From Gonatopus flavifemur (lineage: Eukaryota > Arthropoda > Insecta > Hymenoptera > Dryinidae), in NCBI GenBank assembly GCA_018340375.1, contig JAFFJZ010000014.1:2232001-2296000 (forward strand): DNA of 64,000 bases. The letters run 5' to 3'. A program made the position numbers and the translations under genes. Positions 34,243 to 45,575 of the stretch are shown here, in pieces (positions within the stretch are counted from its first letter, which is position 1; each line of letters begins with the position of its first letter). The notes under the pieces were generated by a model. The model did not search any database and was not told the DNA's origin. It saw only the letters and a program-made list of their open reading frames with translations.

Positions 34243-35288
34243 ACCCAGTGAACCCTGAGTTCTCAAACATGAATATAAGATATCCGATGAAAGAAACCTC
34301 CAAGATGTGTCTGAAAGATGTCTTATACATGTTATATCAGAAATCTTCAGAAAGATATCTTATAGATGCTTGGATAAGATATCTGAAATACATCTGAAAA
34401 ATCTATTGCATCGGAGTTCTTAAAATACCATATATAAGACATCTTTCAGAACTGTAATTTCTGAAAAGATGGCGTGTGCCGACTTTGCCTTCCGCATCAC
34501 TTTTCTGCCTCATTCTCTCGCGTGCAGTACGTGTGACATGTTGAATTTTATATATAAAAATGTTATATATTAGGATTCAAGGGATTCAAAAGTGCAATTG
34601 ACCTGTTCGTGGGATAAAAAGTCACTAAGTAGGTGTATGATATTTCATTCGTATATTCGTTTGATGTCAATGTATACTTTCTCAAAATCAGCATTAGTAA
34701 ACATCACCGGCATTCATCACCTTGCTCTTGACTGTCGTTCACATTTATATACAAATTAAACATCATGCACTTACTTGATGAAATTTCATCCTATTTATAG
34801 CCGCAATTGCACTGCTTGAATATCTTGAACTATTACAATAATGAATTTATGAACCCAAATAAATGGATTTGCAGCGTGCCGTCTTCTTCTCGAAACATCT
34901 TCATCGAATTCATGTATCGATTCCCTGGCGAAGGTAGATCTCATAATTTTTCATAATTTCTCAAAAAAGTGACAATTTTTCATATTCCCTCATAAATTAC
35001 TAATTCGGTAAGAAAAATCTAATATTTCCTCCTTGAATTTGTACCCAATGAGGGAATATAAAGAATTATGACTTTCATGAGAATTATGGAAAATTATGAT
35101 ATACACTACTACCAGGGTTTTGGTATGACTTCTGAAATATATCATTTTCCGGATTCCTAATTTTGCTCTCCCATAAGACCATATTAGGATATCTTGAAGA
35201 TCTCTCTCAGAATGAATTTTGAGGTAGCTTACAAAATTTTCAGACATCTTTCGTATATCTAATAGAAATCGGATTGTCTATTTGGGTA
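34243..35288. mobile_element. Possible decayed inverted-repeat element
   Basis: TACCCAGTGAACC at the left faces TCTATTTGGGTA at the right, with further weak pairing of GATGTCT-rich segments inside. It sits between the two direct repeats at 33955 and 35290. The ends resemble the CCAGATA MITE family, but pairing is too weak to be sure. There is no coding capacity. Confidence 0.25.
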
Positions 35289-35289
35289 G

Positions 35290-35410
35290 ATGCAATCCTA
35301 GCATGGAATAACCATTGCTGAGATTCTATAGAATGTCACAGTGACCCATGTGTCACGGGTTCGGGATCAGAGAGATAATCCATTTCATTTGAATATCGTA
35401 TAGGTGTACC
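35290..35410 (+). repeat. Direct repeat, copy 2
   Basis: This is the counterpart of 33955-34075, same orientation, with small insertions relative to it. The pair brackets the possible decayed element between them. Confidence 0.5.
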
Positions 35411-35877
35411 ATCACAACCTGCACCATGAGCGTGAATCAAAATTATCTTCCCTGGAATGAAAATTGAATCAATTCTTCCGCATATACCTCCTTATATGCT
35501 CTAAATGTCGGATATAATGTGGCAGAAATTATATTTGACACAAAGTATTGAAGCCAAAAATATAATCAACATAGTTCGATTCAAATGATTATAATATATA
35601 TTAATGAAAAACTTATCTGAAAACATCAGGAGTCATAATGCATTCTCACAACAACGATGAACGTGATAATGTAGTCTTCGTTTTACCTCACATAATCAAC
35701 ACAATTAACCTCACATTTATCAACACGATAACATATATGTCAAGACATTTTTTTTCCAAATTTCAAATTCAAAATATACTAGCAAATATGTGAAGTCGTT
35801 TATTCAAACGAATACCATAATATATACTACACATTAATGTTTTCTTGAGGGATTGGATTCCTTTATACAGTGGCGGG

Positions 35878-36002
35878 GTGAGAGCTTGTCTGTCTTTCTT
35901 CAACTGACACGAAACAAAGGATAAGAGGCGGAAAAATCCCATCTCTTATCCTTGTTTTCACGCGAATTGAAAGAGGATAGAAATGTTCTCACCACGCTAC
36001 TG
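35878..36002. mobile_element. 125-bp hAT-type MITE with perfect 8-bp target duplication
   Basis: The ends are CAGTGGCGGGGTGAGA and TCTCACCACGCTACTG, typical hAT termini. The interior forms a hairpin around GGATAAGAGGCGG and its partner. The identical octamer CCTTTATA flanks both sides (35870-35877 and 36003-36010). The 8-bp duplication and CAGTG terminus assign it to hAT; it depends on a transposase supplied elsewhere. Confidence 0.9.
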
Positions 36003-36338
36003 CCTTTATATATAACTTCGTGTTATGTTCTGAATCATTATGAGCATGGGATTCTGTGGGAGAAATTATAACAGAGCATAGAGTTCCAAAACGTGACCAA
36101 AAAGATTCGATTCAAATGATGATATGTTTATCACGTGTACAACTTGACCACAATCAATTCTTCACCAATTTTGGATATACTCATCGGACACTCTCAATAA
36201 TCTCTCCATAGTCTATGCAGAACCATTTTTCTCCACAGACTCTCCATATACTACCAGGTGTACCGTTATGGAATGAGGAATTTTTGTGAACATGAAACAC
36301 TAATTGCGAATCATCATCATCATCATGAAGTAATCAGT

Positions 36339-36774
36339 TTATGACTGGTTTGATGAAATCCTCCAACCCTGTCTATTATCCGCTAACCGCTTAATTTCTG
36401 AATATCTACGACAACCCTTGTCTTGTATAATTTGCTTCATATAACTTAATCTAGGTCTACCTCTTCGAGTTTTACCATTCATTTTTCCTTCCAATATTGT
36501 TCTCAATAAGCTATCATGCCTTAATCTGTGTCCTATCAGATTACTTCTTCTTTTCACGACCTGTCTCAGAAGACTTCTTTTTTCATTCACCTTCTCAAGT
36601 ACTTCTTCAATTTTTACTTTCTCTATCTACTTTATTCTGAGCATCCTCCTATATTACCACATTTCAAAAGCTTCGAGTCTTCGTTGGTCCGTTTTTCCAA
36701 TTGTCCAAGTTTCGCAACCATATAATGCTGTGCTCCAAACGTAACTCTTCAAGAATTTCATCCTTACTGCTAAG
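36339..36774 (-). pseudogene. LINE C-terminal region
   Basis: On the minus strand the first part reads as an ALYGCETWTIGKTDQRRLEA-like segment (with small frame breaks), the conserved stretch after RT. It then continues with LIGHRLRHDSLLRTILEGK and RRGRPRLSYMKQI, the C-terminal signature common in insect RTE-like LINEs. Frame breaks near 36775 and 36600 disable it. Confidence 0.75.
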
Positions 36775-37205
36775 CTAACATTCTTCGAACATAGTAACTG
36801 TTTCTTTTGGTGGAAAGCCTGTCTCTGCATCTATTTCGATTTTCGTTCTTCTTGATGTTTCCGCTGTTGTACAAATCATGAATTTTGTTTTGTCCTCATT
36901 TATATTCATACAATATTTGTCTGGTAATATTTTTTTCATAGTGTTGAGAGTATTTTCTAACTCAGCATCACTCGTAGTTAATATAGCTATGTCATCCGCA
37001 AATCTCAACATGCTTACATTTTCACCTTGAATCTGTAATTTCAATGGCACTTGCTCCTTCACTTCGTTCATCGCTTCTTCAATATACAAACTGGAAATCA
37101 GTGGCGATAGTGAGCATTTTTGTCTCACCCCTCTTCTAATTTGTGCTTCTCCTTTTGGACCTTCTATTTCTATTATTGCGGTTTGATTCTTATCTAATTC
37201 ATATA
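36775..37205 (-). pseudogene. LINE reverse transcriptase, second half
   Basis: From 37203 the frame reads YELDKNQTAIIEIEG, then RRGVRQKCSLSPLISSLY, then MLRFADDIAILTTS. FADD is the RT catalytic box. The usual RRGVRQGC has Lys for Gly here. Residues encoded between 37230 and 37206 belong to the MITE, not to RT. Confidence 0.85.
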
Positions 37206-37678
37206 CAGTCCGCTCTTTCAACAGTGCCACTCTGAATAGTGCTGATTCTCCTCATTCGTGCTCGAACACTACCCCCACCATCCATCACGCTATCGTGTGG
37301 CATCACATTTGAAACCGTTTCTCGCAATAGTGCCACCCGCGAATATGATCAAGAACTCTTCATAACTGATGTTCAATTACTCTGATCCATGTTCCATCAT
37401 GGCAAATGTGTCGAGATGAAGAATAGAAAATTGGTGTGATTACTTTGGAATTAATCAAGAAGGAATAACCGAAAAATGATACAAATCAATTCAAACATCA
37501 AGTATGTATACAGGAATGTGAAAGAGAGTAATTTTGCATACACAAGCGTGTGGCACTATTGCGAGAGTGGCTTACGAATGTTGAGAACATACGCATACGC
37601 CAATGGTGGGGGTACATGAGTTCTAAGAAAAATACTCCCCTACTCTCCCATCACCGGCACTGTTGAGAGAGCAGACTG
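37206..37678. mobile_element. 473-bp MITE splitting the LINE RT
   Basis: The ends are CAGTCCGCTCTTTCAACAGTG and CACTGTTGAGAGAGCAGACTG, with further inverted phrases inside (CCCCCACCAT and ATGGTGGGGG; CGCAATAGTGCCAC and its complement). TA flanks both sides (37204-37205 and 37679-37680). Removing the MITE and one TA joins the two RT frames without a shift, at an RLI/YELDKN junction that fits the RT family. It carries no gene. Confidence 0.9.
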
Positions 37679-38416
37679 TATCAATCTGCTATCCTTAAAA
37701 TGAATCCCTACCTTTTCAAAAACCGCAAACATTTTCTCCCAATCAACATTATCGAATGCTTTTTGTATATCTACAAAACCTATATATGTAGACTTTTTGA
37801 ACTCTAGTCTCTTCTCTGCTACGGTTCTGAGTGCTAAAATTGCTTCTCGCGTTCCCCTATTTTTCCTAAAACCGAACTGATCTTCTGCTAATCTACTCTC
37901 TATTTTATTTTCTATCCTCCTGTATATAATCCTTGTCAGTATTTTCGAGGCATGTGGAGTTGAACTAATCGTTCTGTAGTTCTCACATTTGTCTGCTCCT
38001 TGTTTTTTTGGAATGACGATAATTTTATTCTTCTGGAAATCTTTCGGTACTTTCCATCCATTTTCGTACATATCTTTGACCAATTCGAACAGTGCGTGAC
38101 GAGTTCTTTGACTGGAAGCTTTGATGAAGTCCGCACTTATGCCATCTATTCCTGGCGTTTTATTATTTTTCAATTCTTTTGAAGCCCTGTCGAATTCTGA
38201 TCGCGAGATCGAATCTCCCAATTCTTCTTCATCGACATCTTCCTTCTTCTCTAAAAACCCTATTTCATCGCCTCCTTCATACAGATCTTCTGAATGATTG
38301 ATCCATCGTTCTATTCTTTCCTCCGTTCTTATCAATTGTCTCCCTAGAGAATTTTTAATCTCACTGCTTCTAGATTTCATTTTGCCCAAAAAATCTCTCA
38401 ACAATCCCATATGCAT
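37679..38416 (-). pseudogene. LINE reverse transcriptase, first half
   Basis: The open frame contains KNNKTPGIDGISADFIKA, then NKIIVIPKKQGADKCENYR, DQFGFRKNRGT and YIGFVDIQKAFDNVDWE. These are RT fingers and palm motifs 0-A, with the catalytic Asp in FVDIQKAFD. The last 12 residues before the stop (after RLI) come from the MITE. The region upstream to 38640 carries the usual pre-RT linker in broken frames. Confidence 0.85.
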
Positions 38417-38640
38417 TATCTACTTCCCCTAAATGTAATCTGACTCCTATATCCTGACATTTTTCTTCTTACCATTGTTCGTTTGCTTCCCTTGATTCTC
38501 TTATCATTTTATTCCTCAGTGACTTGTACGTTTGCTGGTCTTGTTCGCTACTCTTATTCTTGTATTTTCTCCTTTCATTGAATCAATCGGGAATCCCTCC
38601 CGTTATCCATGGGTCCTTAGGTTCTACTCCATCGTTCTGC

Positions 38641-39059
38641 GAAATTTCACCTGCACATTGTTCTATGTCCCCCTTTATATTTGTTCATCTACTCTCTATT
38701 TCCAAGTCTTTCTCTTGTTGATCCTCCAATTTTTCATCCAACATCGCCTCGGATGTTTCCTGTGTTTGTTCATGAAGAACATTTGCAAAAAATAAATACT
38801 CAAAAACGACCCACACAGCACTCAATGTTTCAGTAATAGTTCCAAAATATTATAATATGACGCCCAGAACATTATGTGTGAAATAATTCAACAAGATTTC
38901 ATAGTTATTGCAGATAAAATATTTCGGTAAAAACGTCATGAGAACCCTCCAATTGAAACATTGCACATAAAATGTTCTGTAATGTTCTGGAAATCTTCGA
39001 CGGGAAATCGGCTGCATTTGTCGCAAATGGAATATTCTGGGAATATGACTGTAGCAATA
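38641..39059. other. Non-coding DNA
   Basis: No gene is supported. The LINE similarity fades near 38640. Confidence 0.3.
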
Positions 39060-39190
39060 TTTTATATGCCAAAATTAATTTCCATACAACTGACCGAAGA
39101 TTTAGTAGAATTTACAAGTCAAGATCGAAAAAACTCTTCTCCCACGACCTATTCACTTTCCGTTTCAAAAGATTCTGAATCTGCTGTATA
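39060..39190 (-). repeat. Decayed single copy of the ~142-bp unit
   Basis: GAAGATTTAGTAGAATTTACAAGT and TTCAAAAGATTCTGAATCTGC resemble the units in the large inverted arms, in right-arm orientation. The similarity is low, so assignment is tentative. Confidence 0.3.
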
Positions 39191-39257
39191 AGGTAGTTTC
39201 CTCCCGTTTCTGACGATGTTCCTGGCGTTGGGATGATTTAATTTCTCTCAGTTTGTA

Positions 39258-39766
39258 CACGGAGATAAATGCAACTCGAAAGGATAGTAATCTTCATTAG
39301 AAAATTGGAGAATATTTCTTAAAATCTAAGAATTTTTCTTAAGTTCGTAATAAACATAGAACGGTTCAGATTTCTTTTGAATATTGCTCGAAAAACAATG
39401 AAAAATTATCAATACTCAACAAATCATGAAAACAAATATGAAGTTTCCAAAAGTCGCGCATGAAATATTACAAAGTGAATAATAAAATTTTGTAATTTGA
39501 AAGTAAGATTACAGAATTTTGGTATTCACATTGTAATATTTCATGCGCAACTTTTGGGAACCCCATATTTGTTTTTATGATTTGTTAAGTATTGATAATT
39601 TTCCATTGTTTTTCGAGCAATATTCAAGAAAAATCTGAACCGTTCTATGTTTATTACGAACTTTAGAAAAATTTTTAGATTTTAAGAAATATTCTCAGAT
39701 TTGAAGAAATATTCTCCAATTTTCTAATAAAGATTACTATCCTTCCGAGCTACATTTTTCTCGGTC
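39258..39766. mobile_element. 509-bp palindromic MITE, TA target
   Basis: Arms of about 230 bp pair closely: AAGGATAGTAATCTTCATTAG meets its complement near 39735, and CGCGCATGAAATATTAC near 39462 meets its complement near 39540. The loop is near 39505. TA flanks both ends (39256-39257 and 39767-39768). No coding. Confidence 0.85.
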
Positions 39767-39768
39767 TA

Positions 39769-41150
39769 TTCTCCCTCTCGCGTAGTTTATTCCATTACTC
39801 ACTGATGAACCGTCGAGCATATAACGTCGTGTATCGTATTCCAGTAGCATTGACGTGATGGTGAGCGGGATGCATCATTGTAAACAATGTTCAATATCTC
39901 CTTCATTTTTCACTCGATTCCAGCAAAACTACTTCGAACATTGACGAACATTTGACAATTTTGCCGTTTTGAGTGTGGTCAAATCAAAAATTCTTTCGAC
40001 ACTTCTTCCCATGGAAACTTGAAAACGCGTGTTCTCAACAGCATTTGTTTATTATTGAATATTCATTGAACAATGAAATATTTTGACAAATTTAACTCGC
40101 TGGTTATTATCGGGGATCATTGGTGAAACTGTATACCAAATTTCAAGTATTTCCGATCAATTCTTGCTGAGTGATCGCAGAATATAATTTGAATTCCATT
40201 GATTCTGAGGGAATGAAAATTTGCTTTTAATTTTCATCTTACAAATTATAGATGATAGCAAAAAATTCCTCATAAGAAAAATGTGTATTTTGACGAGTTC
40301 TGTCAGGTTATATTTTTCATTTCTCATCTTGATGAATTTCTTTTCCTCGTTCTATTGGGCTCCTGGATCAGATTCAGAGCGTGTTGAAGCGCTCAGCGAG
40401 TTTTAGCATCCGGGCCTTGAATTAGGGGAGCTAGGCGCTAGTTGTAACGGTTTTTGGAAAAATGCTGATATTGTGTACTAGCGCTCCTCTTTCAGCAGAC
40501 GTAATCGCACCCAGACAGCACAACGTGCCACTGGAATATTTATGGAAGGTTTATAGAACGTAGGAGAGGTTTTTTGAACGTTCAGGAAATTTCTCGGAGA
40601 CGCATTGTGTTGTTAGAACACCGATTTGCTTTTGATTATGAGCAGCCACAATTTTTTCTTCGTTTTTGTATGGTTGTTGCTCTAGTTTCATCAATGTTCC
40701 AATTGTGGGATGCCGGGAATTTTCATTTCTGTAGGCGTTCTAGATATTCATTGAAAAACCGTTTCCACATTAGTTCCGTTGAAAAATGTGGCTCGATTTA
40801 GAGAAGTCACTCCTGGAGTTCAGAGACAATCTTAGATTCCTTCCCATGAATGCAGTGAACCAATTCGACTCGGCCATTTCGTTTTTGCACCAAGAAGGAG
40901 ATTCATTTCTTTGCCAATACTCACAGGACACTGGAAGGCTAGTTTTCTCACTTGCAACAGAAGCAATCCGAAGTAAATATTCGCACATCTCAGCAAATAC
41001 GGAGCCATTTCCTCTTTTTCTTCAGGTGGAAGAACTAGTCTCCATTTAACATATCCAACATAAGGTTCATTGTTTTTTTCCTTCTGAATATATCTGTGCA
41101 AACAAACGTGACAAAGATCGAATTGTTTCGCATCTGTTTTGTTGCCCAGA
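39769..41150. other. Non-coding or unassigned sequence upstream of the pogo-like exon
   Basis: Overlapping open frames on both strands at 40574-41266 show no family motifs. The upstream part of the pogo-like gene is not found here. A pyrimidine-rich tract ending TTGCCCAG at 41150 could be a 3' splice site for the pogo-like coding segment. Confidence 0.35.
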
Positions 41151-41291
41151 TTGCGAAGAAAGGAAGTGGTTATCGGAGATAATCTCAGTAGCCATATCAG
41201 TTTAGAAGTCTTGAAAATCTGCGAAGCAAATGATATCCATTTTGTATGCCTTCCGCCACACTTCACACACTTGACTCAACCACTGGACGTA
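41151..41291 (+). pseudogene. pogo/Tigger-like transposase, upstream piece
   Basis: The frame gives VVIGDNLSSHISLEVLKIC, then FVCLPPHFTHLTQPLDV. The Gly-Asp-Asn-x-Ser-x-His motif is the second catalytic Asp region of DDE_1 (pogo/Tigger/jerky-type) transposases, and THLTQPLDV is the conserved segment after it. The frame stops being pogo-like at the GTA codon 41289-41291, where another element is inserted. It continues at 45586. Confidence 0.85.
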
Positions 41292-41304
41292 CTCTCTAAA
41301 TTTC

Positions 41305-41545
41305 TTGGAGTGGAATTCCACTCTCCAAGAGTGGAATTCCACTCCATTACCCAGCCAGAAGGGAACCTGTCCAATTGGAGTGGAATTTCACTATTTCAAA
41401 GAGTGATGGTACATGACTCCTCATTGGAGCTATCCATCACTCTAGGTGGAGTGAACGAATTTTCCTCAAATGAGAATGCTCCACACAGAAGAGTGAAGAA
41501 TTTCACTCCAAAGTAGTAATTATTCTCACTTATATAGAGTGGAAT
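41305..41545. repeat. Left subterminal GGAGTGGAAT cluster
   Basis: GGAGTGGAATTCCACTC, GAGTGGAATTCCACTCC, GGAGTGGAATTTCACT, AGAGTGATGG, GGAGTGAACG and GAGTGAAGAATTTCACTCC follow each other within 220 bp. The matching cluster at 45410-45575 is on the opposite end. Dense subterminal repeats of this kind are typical transposase-binding regions of DNA transposons. Confidence 0.6.
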
Positions 41546-41739
41546 ATTAAATACAATTCTTTTTATTTTTGTATTCGTCATAACATCGCGATTGAAAAAG
41601 TTTGATCTCGGTATCCAGAAAATCATAGTGAATGATCATAAAAAAAAATATTTTATATCACACTAGAACTGAACAACTTCATATGAAGCAATTAGGACTT
41701 TAGATCCACATTATTTTGAGTGATGATATTTCCGGTGGG

Positions 41740-41811
41740 GGTTGTTGGATTCGAACGAACGTCTGCTTGTTCTCACCCACCTAACCTATACGCCTAACCT
41801 ACCTGAGTTAT
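41740..41811 (-). other. tRNA-like block
   Basis: The minus strand has AGGTAGGTTAGGCGTATAGG, like an A box and D arm, and CGTTCGTTCGAATCC, like a B box, about 70 bp across the unit. The stems do not close well. It lies inside the 4.29-kb element and is probably a SINE-head fossil. Confidence 0.35.
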
Positions 41812-42539
41812 GTCAAGATGTTAGATTCACAGAACAAAATACTCCAGATAAACAGTATGTTATGATGACATGAACTTGTAAATTATTCCCCTATATTATC
41901 TTCAATGAAAAGGAGAAGATACTCCAAAACTCTGTGCAGAAATGTTATATTGTACGTGAAAGCAGAATTTTCATAAATATACGGGTGGTGGAAAAGCCTG
42001 GATACACCCTGATAACTCCTGAACGGGTGGAGCTAATGGGATAATTTTTTTTCAAATTCAACGGGGGAACAGAATCTAGCATACTAGGAAAATGGGGAGT
42101 CCTCAATCTTGAAGGGGGCGATGGGGGGACGAGGGGGGCGAAAATCTTGAATGAGGTGGGCAGGCTTGCGATAGCTCATTTGATGGGGATATTCAGCCAA
42201 AATACAGCCGTTTTTTGTTTTTTGAAATCGGTCAATTTTTTGTCAAATTATGACCACTCGAAGATTGTTCTGGAAGCAGTCAGTCGGTGTAAACCTTCCC
42301 AACTCCCCATCGGATGAACGTCTTTGGTTGTTATTTTTGAATCAAATGGGGGGGGGGGGGCATGATGTATCATTCTAGGGGAGTCCCCCCTCCAACTTTC
42401 TCATACTAGCGTTCCACGCCGCACTCGCCTTATAACGTCTCTAAAACTGTTGATTCAGGATTGTTCACAAGTTTTTCCCACCTGTTCATTCGAATCAAAA
42501 TTTTCATTTTTTGTTGTATTCCTCACCATTTCTGGCTAC

Positions 42540-42780
42540 TTTCGATCATTTCCCATCATTTCACGATACTTTCGACAATTCTTGAACATTCTCGGATAAC
42601 TCTGCACATTTGCGATATTTTCGATAATTTTTGAATATTTTCGGATAAATTCGATTACTATCGACATTCCTAATAATCCTCGAACATTTACGGATGGATT
42701 CGCTCATTTTCGATAATTCTTGAATATTCTCAGACAAATTTGATTGTTTCTGACATTCTTGATGATTCTCGAACATCCCC
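42540..42780. repeat. Imperfect ~35-bp tandem repeats
   Basis: Variants of TTCGATAATTCTTGAATATTCTCGGA recur six or seven times. The array has replaced the N-terminal two thirds of the transposase gene and runs up to its remaining part. Confidence 0.65.
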
Positions 42781-43025
42781 CCCCCTCCCCCCAATCTCCT
42801 GATTTGACCCCATTAGACTTTTTCCTTTGGGGACATTTGAAAGATCGAGTCCATCAAAATCGAGCACAAGATTTAGAAGGGTTGTGTGGAAGAATATCAG
42901 AAGAAGTGGCACTCATCACTCCTGAAATTTTGCAGAACGTAGGTGAAAGTTGTTATAATCGTCTCGCTCACTGCATCGAATGTTTAGGCAACCATTTTGA
43001 ACACCTCATTCAAGTCCCACACTAA
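42780..43025 (+). pseudogene. Tc1/mariner-like transposase C-terminal fragment
   Basis: The frame gives SPDLTPLDFFLWGHLKDRVHQ, the third catalytic-Asp region, and then about 50 residues ending NHFEHLIQVPH and TAA. The end corresponds to the HHFEHLL end of the transposase at 17924. Nothing of the DNA-binding domain or the first two catalytic residues remains, so this is a fragment. Confidence 0.85.
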
Positions 43026-44049
43026 AGCGCGTATTTGCCCAAACATGTATATTATTCAGGAATGGAGGGAAACCACATCTGGAATGTAGGAATTGCTATA
43101 TCTCGGTGAAGGATCGACCGATTTCATGAAATCAAAGACGGTTGGATTCGAGTTGAAAAAATGCCATTCACAGATGTGTCGCAAGCTCCCAATTTGATTC
43201 GAGATTTGTGTCTTCCCTACAAATCCCATAGCCTCCATCCAGAGTTATGAATTCTCACTTCCATAGGGGAATACAATTGCAGACACAATTTATCAATTAT
43301 CGTGATTGGTCACTTATATCTACTAATGATTCTTTGAGTTAGAATGGCGATATACCAAGTGTTCCTCAGTAAAAGGTTATGAAAACTAATCTGGAATGTT
43401 TGTTAATTTTCCCTAATGCATTCCGCTTCATGGTGATAACCCTACCAACAATTCAAGACACATCTCATCAATGATCGGGATTTTCAACCAATGCTTTTCA
43501 ACCGTTTCTAGAGTTGGAATCCTGATCTCCCAAGTTTTTCTCAGTAAACAATCATGACAACTGAGTAGGAATTTTTGGTCACTTTTGCAAATGCATTGTT
43601 TTGGAAGATAATAATCCCACCCACGGTTCCAGACACAATTCATCAATTTTCGCGACTGTTAACTCATGTTTATTAACAATTGCCTGACGTGGGAGTGCGA
43701 TATTCCAAGTTTTCCTTAGTAAACGATTATAAAAATGAAGCAGCAATTCTAACAAGAATTACCAAAAAATGAACGAAAAACAAACAAATTTAAAAAAACA
43801 CAAACAAACAAAATTTGTCTGTTTTTGGTGAAATTAACAAATTTTTCCAGATGCGTTTTTTTAGAAGATAATAACTCTACCAACAATTGGAGACACATCT
43901 GATCAATTATTCCGATTGTTACCCAATGTTTATCAACAATTCACTTTGGCTAGGCGCTATGTGATGTGTACAATTCTTGTACACTCATCTCTGATTTATC
44001 TTGATTTGTTGATGGGTCCATTGTTATCCATTATTTCCGATTGATTTCG
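43026..44049. repeat. Four diverged tandem units of ~170-260 bp
   Basis: The phrase CACAATTTATCAATTATCGTGATTG (trimmed to its core, TCAATTATCG) recurs near 43285, 43470, 43640 and 43900. Each is followed by a GTTTATCAACAATT-like phrase and AGTTTTTCTCAGTAAAC. Spacing varies (about 185, 170 and 260 bp). It lies between transposase fragment and right TIR and has no coding. Confidence 0.55.
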
Positions 44050-44452
44050 GGGATCCACTTCCTTAGAATGATATATCATGCGCCCCCCTCCCCCCCATTA
44101 CATTTAAAAATAACATCCAAAGATCTTCACCCGATTGAGAGTTACGACGGTTTACACCGGCTCTGACTGCTCCTAGAACGATCTTCGAGTGGTCATAATT
44201 CGATAAAAAATTGACCGATTTCAGAAAACAAAAAACAGCTGTATTTTGGCTGAATATCTCCATCAAATGAGCTATCGCAGGCCTCCTCACCTCATTCAAG
44301 ATTTTCGCCCCCATCGCCCCCTTCAAGATTGAGGACTTTCAACTCTCCTAGTATGGTAGATTCTGTTCCCCCGTTGAATTAAAAAAAATTGACCTATTAC
44401 CTCCACCCGTTCAGGAGTTATTAGGTTGTATCCAGACTTTTGCACCACCCTG

Positions 44453-45409
44453 TATATTCAAATTTGTGTATTCTGAGAGGGATTAAGAAATATGACAATA
44501 TGTATCTTCGAAAATATAAAATGGAAGAGATTTGAAGTTTTAGGCAAAACTGAACTTACACGAAATATATGAGAACGTACAAAATGTTTCTTTGTCTTCA
44601 TTTGATTTTCTCATTTTTGTTGACCCTTCAAATGGCAGATTCTTTTTGAAAAAATAAGAGAACAAATGTATAAATTTTGTACACTCAGAGAAAATCAAAC
44701 AAATATTTTAAAACAGATAGTACATCAATTTCACTTGTTAAAAAGATGAAATACCAAATAAATTGTTATCGTCCAATTTGAGTACAAAACAAGGAAACAT
44801 GAAATTGTTCCTGATGGATTGTCATATTTCATCCAATGTGCATCTGTATGTTTCAAAAAATTTCAATTGTAGTTTATATGTGCGGAATTGAAAAATCATA
44901 GGTAATGAATTTGATCTCAAAATTATATCCTTTATTACTGGAATACCTTCACGATATATCTAATCAGATTTTCAGTCGGTCGATTGATTGATATTCCTAA
45001 AATATGTGACATGTCAATATGTGTACTGTAACTATCGTACCCATTTAAAAATAAAAACATCTCTTTTGTCTCAATATTGTAACATAGCAAGTAAGACAAT
45101 ATATGCACATGTTTCATAAGAGAAATGAGATTGGATATTACATTGGAAAATCAAAAGTAATTCGTACAATCCTGCATTGCGAAATTTGGATGACATGGCA
45201 TTCTAATGAATAAATATGAAATTTTTATCTGAGAATTGAAGAATAGAGTATAGTAGCAAATATTATTGTACTTACGTGGGGCAAAGAATTCATGGTAACG
45301 TGATAGTAAACATACAGCGCGTCCGTGGTTTGTTAATACACGTTACAGTTCACACATAACGCGCAGTAATTTGAGCGATACGAAATCACTTCACAAAGAG
45401 CGATTTCTC
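44453..45409. other. Non-coding body of the 4.29-kb element
   Basis: AT-rich with no coding frame, hairpin or repeat that I can define. It is the element's own sequence between the nested insertion and the right subterminal repeats. Confidence 0.4.
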
Positions 45410-45575
45410 AATACAGTGAGGAGTGAAAAAAAATTCGCTCTCAAGTTTGGAGTGATATTTTTCACTCTTGTTCATTGAGTGGAAATCTTCACTCGATTCA
45501 AGTGAATATATGACTCTTGAGGAGTGAAATGGTACTTCGCTCTAAATTATGAGTCAAAATTCCACTCCGAAGGAG
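45410..45575. repeat. Right subterminal GAGTGAAA cluster
   Basis: GAGGAGTGAAAAAAAATTCGCTC, GGAGTGATATTTTTCACTC, GAGTGGAAATCTTCACTC, GGAGTGAAATGG and TTCCACTCCG (cores of 10-19 bp each) form the counterpart of the left cluster at 41305-41545. Confidence 0.6.

Larger units (their letters stand above)
36311..38640 (-). mobile_element. 5'-truncated RTE-like non-LTR retrotransposon
   Basis: The minus strand carries the region before RT (38640-38416), the RT domain, and a C-terminal region ending in ENRQGWRISS-like sequence (the copy reads DNRQGW). The 3' end is a short (TGA)n tail at 36325-36311 rather than poly(A), as in the RTE clade. The endonuclease domain is missing, the usual 5' truncation. 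The frame is broken near 36775 and interrupted by a MITE at 37206-37678. Confidence 0.8.
41982..44452 (+). mobile_element. Nested Tc1/mariner-like element with ~400-bp TIRs
   Basis: The right end reads CAGGGTGGTGCAAAAGTCTGG in inverted orientation. The left end is the slightly decayed CGGGTGGTGGAAAAGCCTGG. TA flanks both ends. The arms (41982-42395 and 44050-44452) pair over about 400 bp, including CCTGAACGGGTGGAG. A transposase C-terminus remains at 42780-43025; the rest of the interior is repeats. It is younger than the 4.29-kb element that holds it. Confidence 0.85.

Noticed and set aside
40832..41266. 144-codon minus-strand frame overlapping the pogo-like segment
   Set aside because: It is antisense to the recognisable pogo-like motif at 41151-41291 and has no motif itself.
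42540..42780. CRISPR-like regular repeats
   Set aside because: The units are contiguous and imperfect without unique spacers, and the context is an insect transposon. It is a diverged tandem repeat.
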